From: Cudoniella acicularis
Taxonomy: Eukaryota; Ascomycota; Leotiomycetes; Helotiales; Helotiaceae
Reading direction: 5' to 3'
Assembly: GCA_013054445.1 (NCBI GenBank)
Contig: JAAMPI010000001.1
Span: forward strand, 62,001-126,000
Length of the DNA stretch: 64,000 nt
The position numbers were made by a program, and so were the translations under genes. Shown here piece after piece: positions 1 through 9,881 of the stretch (positions within the stretch are counted from its first letter, which is position 1; every line of letters starts with the position of its first letter). The notes under the pieces are model-generated. The model saw only the letters and a program-made list of their open reading frames with translations, ran no database searches and was not told the DNA's origin.

Positions 1-724
1 TTATATTTCTATAGTAACTCGCAGCTTTATATACTCATGGTACACGTGATTTTCTACGGGGGACATCTGCGAAATGCAACAAAAGAGGAGGTAAAAGGCG
101 AGTTTACTCTACTTTGGAAGCAGGTTCACGTGAGTTTTCGCGGGAGACAATTGCGATGTGCAACAAATGGGGGGAATTTGAGATTCACTATGCTATGAAG
201 GGGACTGGGGAGGTTGTTATATAACTTAATTGTGGGCTTTGTTGCACATCACAAAAATCAAATCGACTCGCCGATAATGATTTTATATATTTGAAGCCTA
301 AAGGATAGTGACTCCTGATTCCCTTTATAGATAAGACTCTTTTGTTGCATGTCGTAATCACAAATCAACCACGATAAGGATTCGTAGAGACTTGAAGCCT
401 AAAGGGTGGTGAAGCTTAGATACCGTTCCTTTTTTGTTGAACTTCGCAATCTCCTGTCAAGTCTCAAACAGGGGGGGAGGGATGCTAAGTCGCAGCCTTA
501 GGGCTCTATAATCCTATGATATAACTCAAATATACCTAGGTAACATTCCTTCTAAGTTTGCGATGTGTAACAAAATCTAATACTCATCTATAGTCAAGAG
601 AGTAAATAGAAGCTAATCACGAAAGAACCAAATAACATTTTACTATAGGTACTCGCTAAATTTGTACTTGCTAGTGCGGGTACATCAAGCAACTAAACCT
701 TCGTGTTTTGTCTTCTCTTCTCCT
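1..724. repeat. Intergenic stretch with degenerate dispersed repeats
   Basis: No gene is visible. A 16-nt motif close to TGCGATGTGCAACAAA occurs about six times, as direct copies near 68-83, 152-167 and 559-574 and as inverted copies near 238-253, 341-356 and 434-449. A second short phrase, GAAGCCTAAAGG, recurs at about 292 and 394. The spacing of roughly 85-110 bp suggests an old degenerate tandem or inverted repeat array. No function can be read from it. Confidence 0.5.
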
Positions 725-2000
725 CTACAACTCCTTCTCTACTTCTTTCCATCTGTGCAAAAACTCTTCTCGTCGCCAATTGTCCGGCCAACCGTACTCA
801 AGATACAGGCTCTTTAGAGCCGTGCTCTTCTCACTAGTCTGTTCGAATTAGCTTCTGCCTCAAAATAAAGAAATAATACACGTACCTCACCACACTTCAT
901 TCCAGCTGCTCGTCGAAGATTTTCATCTGGGTCACTTTCCCAATGATCAACAAACGGCACACGATCCAAAGAGTGATAGCAATCAATCATGTTGCGAAGG
1001 AATTGCGCTGCGGGAATACATGGAGCGAGGTAGTAATCGAGAGGCGGTTCCGGAATAGGAGTTTTCGTCGGTTCATTGCCTGGACGGAGCCATTCGATTG
1101 CGATGGGAGGGCCGTCGCAGGCATATGCTCGTATAACACCTGTCTCCGCCTTAGTTTCGCTACCGAAACAAGGTAGTGGAGCACTGGAAACGGACACTTA
1201 CCAAGCTTTGTGTCCAAAACTATCATCCTCCCATACCAAGTACTAGGCTTCACAAGTGGTAACATGTGGCTCTCTATCATTGACCAATCATCAATTGGGA
1301 AAAACATTTTCCTTGCCTGCTGTAAATCCCATGAATTTCTGTAGTCTGCGAAATCAGATTCCGGTATTACGCGGCTTATACATGTCGCTGGCCAATCCAG
1401 ATACGGTAGTTTCTCCATGAGATCGATAACTTTCTCATCGAAGCCCAATTCCTTCGCTTTCTCTCTATCAATTGGTGGAGAAGTATGCGGCGCATAGTGA
1501 AGCGCGCTTTTGGGCCATGGACCCATCTTAATTATTAGCTCATAAAACTCCGTGATGAGAGATACCACTTCATCTGGATCATAGAGTGTAGGAGCCAGGT
1601 CCTCCAACTCTTCGAGAGCGAGAATTTCATTTTCGAGCACTTTTTGTGCACACCACTCTTCTGACATCCAAGTCTCGTTTCGCAGATCTGAGATTTCTGA
1701 AGGTGTGAGGTCTGGTGTGAGCTCGGGTGAGACTTCGGAGAAGTCGGAAGCGAATTCTTCTGAAGACGTTTCTGATGGTTCATACGTTAAATCGATTTCT
1801 TCATCTTCTTCTTCTGCATTGAAAATTATGTTTGAGAATGCATCAGGGTCTGGTGGTGTGGGTGGAGGCCGTAAACGAGGGGGTAATACGCCTCGGATTT
1901 GAAGCCAAGGCCAGGCGGAGAGAAGTCTTTCGGGATCGTCTCCAGTTACGAATCTATAGGCATCAGGACCGGAGAGTCCTCGATGTCTAGGGCACGCCAT
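725..2000 (-). CDS. Fungal-specific protein of unknown function, three exons
   Basis: Exons on the minus strand are 2000-1202, 1139-886 and 838-725, giving 388 residues. Intron 1 (1201-1140) has GTAAGT...CAG. Intron 2 (885-839) has GTACGT and a CTAAT branch site before CAG. Splicing keeps frame and yields a natural-looking tail with YGWPDNWRREE near the C-terminus, then TAG. The start at 2000 (MACPRH) is preferred; an in-frame Met at 2051 adds 17 residues. The middle holds a strongly acidic Glu/Ser/Asp stretch (about residues 55-95). There is no signal peptide, membrane segment or catalytic motif that I recognise. The gene model is well supported by splice signals, but the function is unknown. 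Confidence 0.7.
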
Positions 2001-2571
2001 GAGTGATAACTGTGTACTGTGGTATTTGTTGTGGTTTGGGACGAATGACATTGCAGGGAAATAGGCGGCAGGTGCGGCACAGGGGCTGGCCGAATTGGGA
2101 AAGTGGGTCCTACCCCGCCCCTTTTTATTTTCGTTTGGGGCGATTTTGGACGAGGAAGTATCTCGCCTTCAGAAAACAATCACAACTTTACAGCAAATGT
2201 TATTGATTTAAATACAAGAACCCCAAAACGGGTAACGCCTAAAACATTCCAACATCCACCAGTCATTTCAAAATGCAAAGTTCATTGAAGTCACTCCTCA
2301 TCAAGTACGTAGCTATTGCTGTGGACATTCCGGTTGTAATGGGCAGCAATTATTTGAAACTTTCGTCGTTCTCAGTCACGATGCCCCTCGTCACCAATCG
2401 AAGCAAACTTCAGCCTGGTGGAGAGCGATTTGGTGTCTTCTATTGACCGAGAATGCCTCTTCATGAGCCACCTGAAGAAGGTGTCTGGGCACCTCCTATG
2501 AAAACAACCAGGACGGCACAATAACTACGACGCAAGGTCAGTATGTTTGCCGTTCGTCGACTTCATGAAAC
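2001..2571. other. Intergenic, no feature seen
   Basis: This 571-bp spacer separates the stop of the DUF6594 gene from the start of the 388-residue gene (both on the minus strand). I see no RNA gene or repeat. It presumably holds the promoter of the gene at 725-2000 and the terminator of the next one. Confidence 0.4.
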
Positions 2572-3587
2572 TTACGCAGCAGCGGAAGCCAATATTTCTT
2601 GTCGTTTTGCTTGCGTGAAGAGAGAAAGCATGACGGAAAATATTAATGTGGACAGCAGTAGCACCGTAATAATCATTGTCGCTCCATGATTTGTTTGGGC
2701 ATCGGGTTCCAGACGCCAGAGAACATACACAGGGACAATCAAGATAATCACGACCATGATTGTCATAATTAAAGAAACAAAGACATCGATGCGATCTCTT
2801 GAAAAAAGAAGTACTCTTGTGGAGATTGGGTCCGCCTTTTGTTGAAGTTCCTGATATATTACTTCAGTAAAATTTTTATTTTGAACGCACATAATCGTAC
2901 CGGAGAAGAGAAAATGTACTGTGCAATTGTGGTTAGAATCATGGAAGTCGGCAGCGGATTCTAAGCATCTTACTCTGATGGGACGACAAGAGAGCTTTTG
3001 GAGTATCTTCTCGACAGCTGAATCAAGCCACGAATATTCCCTTCCAGGTTTTAAAGTGACTATGTCTTCTTGCCAGTAGATGTAGTTCTCCTTGTTACAA
3101 AGTGGCGCTTCTTCATCAAAATAGCTTCGAATGGAACGGTAGTCTCGAGCAGGTGGTTGACTAAAGCTTGCTAGGTCTCTTGCAGAGATTAGAAGTTGCA
3201 CTTCGGGGTGTTGTAAGCTTTCTATTCTGTACCAAAGTTTGTTTACGAACCGTATTCCTTGAACTTTTCCTCTATATCGTTCAATAGATTCGTTCGATAC
3301 TCGTCATCTGCATTGTCAAGTTCTCGTGATTTCAAAATTTTAGGCTGTTTCTCCTCATCTTCCTTGTCAACTTGATCCAATTTTAGCTCAAGATGCCTCA
3401 ATTGGTCCTGTTTATGGAGCAGTACTCGTGCTTGTAAAAATCCGAATCGACGGTATAGCATGAAATTTTCGTCGCTGTCGAGAAGGGCGGCTACCCGGGG
3501 ATATCCGGCTGGACAATCTTTAACTGCTCCAAAGTTAACGAGCGGTGAGGGAAACCCGGATACTTGGTTAATCACGTTTTCTGACAT
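2572..3587 (-). CDS. DUF6594-family membrane protein
   Basis: Two exons (3587-3251 and 3200-2572) give about 322 residues. The 50-nt intron (3250-3201) has a GTTCGT donor, a CTTAC branch site and a GAAG acceptor. The N-terminal half has the pattern of fungal DUF6594 proteins: a GYPRVAALLDSDENF segment, then YRRFGFLQARVLL, followed by a charged helix and a PPARDYRSIRSYFDEE loop. The C-terminus has two predicted membrane helices, about residues 250-275 (MTIMVVIILIVPVYVLW) and 285-308 (IITVLLLSTLIFSVM). Length and layout match the family, whose biochemical role is not established. The coding frame is intact. Confidence 0.85.
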
Positions 3588-4296
3588 CCGTACTCCGTGG
3601 TGTTATCTTCTGCGATTCTAGGTCTTGGACCTTGGATCGTGAGCTGCGAAGTCTCCGTAGCGGGAGCAAATTCCACCACAGAACGGCCTGGTTCCCCCTC
3701 GAGACTATTCTATGTCAAAAAATTCCACAGTACCACATATATTCTTTGATCACGCACCTTGAGCAGCAGCAGGTTCGTCGAAATGTTCTGCTTTTGAAAA
3801 TAAAACTGAATTTTCACTCCTAGCCTCATGGGAAATATCCAAATTCGTATCTTTTCTATTCTGAGCCTTGTTTTTCTCGTCTAATTTCATTTTATTTCAT
3901 GGAAATAGATGGTAATATTTTTCAAAAGAGGAAAAGGCTATATTCGTTATTATGTTTTGATCCTCGAAGAAATTAGAGATGACAGAAGTGATGTGGCAAC
4001 TGAAGTCTACTTTTCTAATTTTCGTGGTTGTGCTGTAGCTTACCGGCTGTTACACATTAGCTCACGAGACTTGCTGCGCATCTTCGAAGCCGATAAAAAC
4101 GTGCATCAAGTGGCTGTGAGTTGTGGTTGCTCATGTTTGCTTCCATTGTTGTACAACATCACCAAGGCCACACATTTAGGCCACCCATGGTAAAAATCCT
4201 TGCTGAAAAAAGGACAAAATTAATGCCATTAAACCCATGCTAGCAAATCCCCGCCAAGAAAAACTCGCCATTGTCAATAGGCAACTGACCTTGTGA
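3588..4296. other. Intergenic, no feature seen
   Basis: This 709-bp spacer lies upstream of the DUF6594 gene and downstream of the small gene at 4297-4625. It contains short open frames only. No repeat or RNA gene was recognised. Confidence 0.4.
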
Positions 4297-4625
4297 CTAT
4301 TTCTTCTCCGCTTTTTCCGGGAACTTCTGCTTCTGTAGATACTTTTCCGACGTCCATTTATCATTCTCCTTGGGGTGTAAGTAAGGATCTTTTCCGTCTA
4401 CCTTCACTACCCACTTGATTTCCTTCCCATTGGCGCTGGTTTGTGATCCTTCTTTGATAACACCTTTGAGTGGTGCTTTTCGAGAATCGTAAGTGACTAG
4501 TACCCCATCACCGATCGCATAAGTTCCTTCAGACTAATACAGTAAGACGCGTTAGAGTGTTTCTTCAAGTTTGATCAGTAAAGACTTACCTGTTTAAATT
4601 TTCCGCTTGGGTTGCGGACACTCAT
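4297..4625 (-). CDS. Small 90-residue protein, possibly a Tudor/SH3-like fold
   Basis: Exon 1 is 4625-4590 (12 codons from ATG) and exon 2 is 4533-4297, ending in TAG. The 56-nt intron (4589-4534) has a perfect GTAAGT donor and a TATTAG acceptor, and splicing keeps frame. The product is short, lysine-rich and hydrophilic. It has alternating beta-strand-like segments (YAIGDGVLVTY, LKGVIKEG, IKWVVKV) and a lysine-rich end. The GDxVxV...GxV pattern recalls small Tudor/SH3-like barrels such as the Hva1_TUDOR (DUF2945) family, but the match is weak and I would not transfer a function. A possible intron in the 5' leader (donor near 4852, acceptor near 4643) suggests transcription from further upstream. 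No signal peptide is present. Confidence 0.6.
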
Positions 4626-7202
4626 CTTAAATTTCTTATAAACTGTAAGTAATTGAAACCCCAGGTAGCCTTTTCGTCAGGGAACCTTTTAGTTCCGATC
4701 TATCACATACTTCGCTGATTCCATGCTTCACTTACCTCTCTCAATATCTCACGATCTGTGAGTAATTGACGCTAACCAGGCCTGAAGCAGGTCTCTCTCG
4801 TCTTAAGGGGCAATTAGTTCAGAGAAAACGTACAATTTACGGCCTTACTTACGGTTGATTGTCTCACAGGCTGTGAGTAGAGACGGACTGGAGCTTGGTT
4901 CAGGTGAGAGAGGGTATTGGGTATTGAGAGGCTTTGAGAAAAGTGGACTTGAGGAGATCGGAAAGAGACTTGAGTGGATGATAGAGTGCAAGTGTGTTGA
5001 TCTCTTCTGAAAGTTGCAGACTCTGGCAAGCAAGAAATAGCTGGGCTTGAGAGGAAACGCAGCTATTGTTCAAGAGTCTTCGGTAGAAGTCTCTCTAAGA
5101 ACAAGTATTGTTCAAGTGGCTCAAGTGGCTCAAGAGGCGTTTCTCGCGAGGAATGGTTTTGAGAAAGCGCAGGTATTGTCCCAGTGTCTTCAATAGCAAT
5201 CTCTCCAAGAGCAAGTATTGTTCAAGTGAATTTTTTTTTCTCAAGAGCGTAGTATTGACAAAGTGCTAGATTCTTTCCAGTCTTCAGCTTTAGCAAGAGT
5301 ATCTTTGGCTTCCCTCCTTTCCTTGACCTTTTGATAAAGAAAGAAAGTATAGGAAAGCCCGCAAGAATTTATACTCTCCTCCATCTCTGAATCTGTGAAT
5401 CGTTTCGATCTAGATTGCTAGAATAGGCATATTCACATAGAGCGTGGCTGCCGATTGTTCTCTATGAATAATTGCTGAGCCCCTGTGAGTAACTCGCCAA
5501 ACATCGGGTGAATGTGGAAAGTTCGGATTATCATGACACAAACTTTCTATGAATTATTCACACGATGCGAAAGTGCTTCAAAATGACTGAGAGGAGAGAT
5601 TTGTATCGCTACTATGACGGCGTCATGGGAAAAAGAGCAAACTAGGAAGTGGCAGCTACCACAGGGTTTTCGTAGTTTTGAAGTCAGTACTCTTGCGTAA
5701 ATTTTGCAATTAATCTTTAAGCTCTTCGTAATAATTTAGGCGATATCATCATCATATTATGAGAAGTTATGATTATTACGAGCATCCGTATATTTGCTCC
5801 TTATATAATGCTTTGGCCTTTGCGAGGTCCGGACATAGCTTCAACAGTTCAACGGCCCGCGTATAACACTTCAAAATATTTAAATAACTGCAAATTGAGA
5901 AGGAGTATCCGAGGGCCACAAAATAAACCCAGCACATATCGAAAAAGAATACATTAATTTTAACAAGTTCTTCTGACAATACGGGCTTAATTCTTTGAAG
6001 TGTCGTGGGTGAGAATGAAGCATGCGCGGACCGCTAAAGAGTCGGACTGCACAAGACAAAATCTGTGCACTCTTTATTTTCATTTCTGTCTGCTAGCAAT
6101 TCAATATTCGTAATCCTTGCGCAATTTGGCGCAAGTGCATCCTCTATAAAACAGAAATTTCCTTTCTTGACTGGGGATAATATACTATTGTCCCAAAGTC
6201 CCTTTTTACCCCGCAACCCACATAAGCAAGCTCGAAAACTAACCCTAAACACTTCGAAATAAAACAACATTCAACAGAAATAAAGCCTCAAACTAATTAA
6301 TGAGTATCCAATTTCTAGTGCAGAAATGACTTTTCCTAAGTTATTTTTTAGTTTAAAGGCTAAATTTATTTTCAAAGTTTCAAGTGTTGCGTATCAATTT
6401 TAGAGGGGTTTCGTAAGCGAAAAGTTTCAGGGGTGGATGCGAAAATTACAGAATTTTGTAGAAAGGATGCGTAAACTGAAATTACAGGAATGGGAGTCAA
6501 TTATGTGTAACGGTGCAATTCTTTTGAACTCAATGCAGTTATCGTAATAAAAGGCATTAGAAATTAGTCATGACAACGAAGGTGTTTGCAAAGGGACCCA
6601 GAATAAAAATGAGGTTATTTGGATAAGTCATATATATGTGAAGCAGAAAAGGCGTCACGATTGGAATTGAATGAATAAAGATCATTTAGATGCGCAATTT
6701 TAATATGAAGATGCATGTGATTGTGTCACTTTGACGGTGAGAAGAAACAGCACGAGCTTCTGTCAGCCACAGCACAAAATATATGCACGGAATCGAAAAT
6801 GCTCGCTGAAAATGAATGACGTATCCTGAGAAATGACAGCTGTGAGTGACTGAAAGTCTGTAAATGAACTTTGTTTGCTGAGCGGACAGAGAGTCAGTTG
6901 GAGAAAATGCAAGCATTGAATCAGCACCTGCAAATCGAACAAACATCATACATAGAAATGAGAACATCCCCGGAAATTGGACCAAAAGTGGACTAAGTAA
7001 TACTGATTACGTTCTATTGATTAACATCTGATTCTATCTAATGGAGCAGGAAACTCTTTTCAACCGCACAAGCGCTCAAGCATCGGGATTCTCCTACTCT
7101 TATTCTTCTCATCATTCATAAATTATTCCCCACCCAGAAAACCACTCAAGACCGAATCTGAAAACTCCATGATCTCTCCACACCCCAAAAATCACTTCCC
7201 TG
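4626..7202. other. Intergenic 2.6 kb with short degenerate repeats
   Basis: There is no convincing gene on either strand. Around 5041-5290 phrases such as AAGTATTGTTCAAGTG and TCTCTCYAAGARCAAG recur, giving a degenerate tandem array of about 110-bp units. On the minus strand this forms a CT-rich region upstream of the small gene at 4297-4625. The rest (5300-7200) is moderately AT-rich. Open frames there are short and lack splice-supported extension. Confidence 0.4.
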
Positions 7203-8471
7203 TCATCCAGGCGCGTACGTCGCCGCACTCCCCGCATAACTCTGAGCATATAACCCATAATACGTCCCTAGCGGCTGCCCATTCTTCTTCAACATATAAC
7301 TATTAAAGAATGTGCATTGTAACGGGTTATAACCACCCGTGAAAAAGGAAAATATTTGCGACCAAAAAGAGCTCTTCGTATTGGCTGCGTTTTGCGCAGA
7401 AGCATAGGCCGCGCAGACAGAAGGGTCGTGGGGACCGGGAAGAATTTCGTACCGAGGCAGGTGCTGGGGTGGTTGTGGGCTTTGGAGTCGTCGCCGCTGC
7501 ATTTTTTGGGGTGGTGTGGTGTTGTTGGGTTTTTCGAAGCCGTCAAAGCCGGTGACGACGACTTGGAAATCGCCGCGGCTTTGGCCAAAGTTGGTGACTG
7601 AAACGGTGTCAACACCAGAGCCCCATAGAGTGCACTTGTAGTTTGTGATTGAGGAAGGAAGGGTGCAGTTAGTAGCGAGGCTGAGTGAGGGGTCACGCTC
7701 GATAAAAATGTTGAAGCCAGTGCAAAGCGCCTTCTTGTTGCAGTATTCGCCGCAGAGGGAGACGTTGTAAGATTCTAGGGTTTCAAGTCCAAGATAGGTG
7801 TTGGCTGAGACAGGCATTAAGGTCGACGAAAGTTTCGACGTAACCGGTCGGGGCTTTAGCAGCGCGGGCTTCTTGGTAAAATCCTGGGTAGGCTAAGAAT
7901 GCTTCGACAGTGTCTGGAGTGACTTTTGGGCCATATCCTGTGTGAAATTAGATTTTTCTAGAGAAGTGGGAAACATACCATCTGGCTAAGGTGCACAAGC
8001 ATCCTCAGGGTTAATGAAACCGCAATATGTTCCAGCTTCAGGTTCAGTAGCGCATGTTGTCTCTGCGCTAGTGGTTGCCGATGTACCAGTGGTCAAGACT
8101 TGGGATGTGGTGGTTGTGGGAGGGGTGCTCGTAGGGACTGACGTTTTCGAGGTCGACGAAGAGGTTGGGGCTTGAGATGTTGTAGTTTGGCTACCCCAGC
8201 TACCAGAGTTGCCCCATGGCCAGAGTAACCATCGTTTATTGGCATATTGCGAGGTTTCAGCACTGGCGGTGGCAACACCAGCCACAGCGGCTGAACCAGA
8301 TGCGGCGACAGAAGCAGTGTTGTAGGCAACATCCTGGCTATTGACACCCAGGGCGGGGTCAGTCAAGGTAGGTGAAGGAGCAGCATTGACAGTAGCAAAG
8401 CCGATTGCTTGAGCAGCAGGGGAGGCGGCTACAATGGCTGCAAAGCCTGCAAGAAGGACGACTTTATGCAT
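7203..8471 (-). pseudogene. Broken gene for a fungal secreted cysteine-containing protein
   Basis: Translation would start at 8471 with a signal peptide (MHKVVLLAGFAAIVAAS), then a Ser/Thr-rich linker and a Cys-containing domain. One intron (7978-7938) has GTATGT...CACAG. The frame is interrupted four times. An in-frame TAG at 7988-7986 stands inside a CAP-x-PDGYGP motif where, from memory of the family, Gln is usual (CAG to TAG). A shift lies near 7812-7816 between VDLNA and VSANTYLGL. A T6 run on the plus strand at 7502-7507 shifts the frame, and near 7437-7439 it returns. Family-like text (KAHNHPSTCLGTKFFP) is read in the alternate frame only between the last two sites. The original product was probably an extracellular protein of unknown function. 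Real decay is likely, but homopolymer errors could explain the shifts. Confidence 0.65.
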
Positions 8472-9881
8472 TTTGAACGGGTGTATGAGTACAAACAAGT
8501 GAATAACTTGAAGCTGAAGAGAAAAGTAAGACCAGAGGGATACAAAGAACTTTATAGATGGTCACCCAACTATGGAGATCCGATGAAGACCTTTGGAGTA
8601 TGAAAGTGAGTTAGTGTTGTCATGGCACAGGTAGAAAGATGGAACCTGGAGTTACTTGCTTGGATCTCTTCGTGAAAGTGTCAGTCTCCACTTCTCGTAT
8701 GTCAGAAGCCCGAACACCATCACACTAGCGGTCAACGAATAGGGAAAACAAAGGAACTCCCGACTACGAAAACGAGGAACGATAAGAAATTGCTTTGACA
8801 AATATGGTGAATTGTGGAATTCAATAGTCGTTGAGCACATTTTGCAAGAGTTCGAGATTCATCGTGAACATCTCTCAAAGAAGAGAAGATAACAATTATG
8901 TGGCCTAACCCAACTCGGAGACTATACTTCGGCCCAGGGACAGTACAATAAGGAGGCTTCGCATCTCACGCTATTAGATTATTGACCCAGTTATTCGTGC
9001 AGGTACTGAGACACGGCCATACCGAAGACCTGCAAACAGGGCGAAAACGTCTGCTCCTTGGCATAACAGGAAAAGTGAAGTGATAGCTCAAGCTAAGTGC
9101 ATGAAACCGCGCGAGAGCTACAACCAACGGAGTGGTACCGTATAGGTGGGATGAAAGAGGATTAAAAGTCGGTTGTGGTGTTTTTAAAGCCTCTCGCTTA
9201 AGCGGATATCTTTCCGGCCCGCCTAAGCTCGACCCCCTTTCTCTTAGCCTTCACCATATTTGGAATGCAGCAATGCCGATCACAGCCCGACACGAAAAGG
9301 ACCTGAAAATACTCAACTAGAACAAGCTTTCAGCACTGACATCTGCACGGTGGCCTGTCTGCACACAACTCAACTTCCCTGCTCGACCCTCCTCGACCCT
9401 CCTCGACCTTTTTCTAGTGGAGCAGTTCGGATTGCCCGGGAATTGTTTTTTGACCTCTTTAACGGTGGTTTTGCGTCATCCATCAAAGCTCAAAAAGTCC
9501 GACGGCCCAGTAGTGTTCTTTAGCGAGGAACATTTCCGCTTCGAGGGATGAAAAGGGGGTCTACCTAGTCTTGCAGTCGAGAGCCGATGGCAAAATGATA
9601 GACTTTGCGTCCCATAAGCTTAAGAGTTAAGATTTTGTCCGAAGGGCTGGGACTTCGTCGGGTATACCATCCACTGGTTCTGCAGAGATCAAGGTGGATC
9701 TTAAGAAACACTGCTTCTTTGCCCATGAATGAAACCTAGAAGCTTCGATACAGCATGTGAAAAGACGGGTTACGAAATCAAGATCCAAGCGTGATGCTAT
9801 GACACAAATACCAACCTAGCTCGGGCGAACTGGGAACATAAAGTTTCGTTCGGGGTACAAATACATATATATGGCATGGTA
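8472..9881. other. Intergenic 1.4 kb, no feature seen
   Basis: This lies between the secreted-protein pseudogene start and the CLC gene stop. Only short unsupported frames occur. No repeats or RNA genes were recognised. It presumably contains the promoter of the broken secreted-protein gene next to 8471. Confidence 0.35.
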
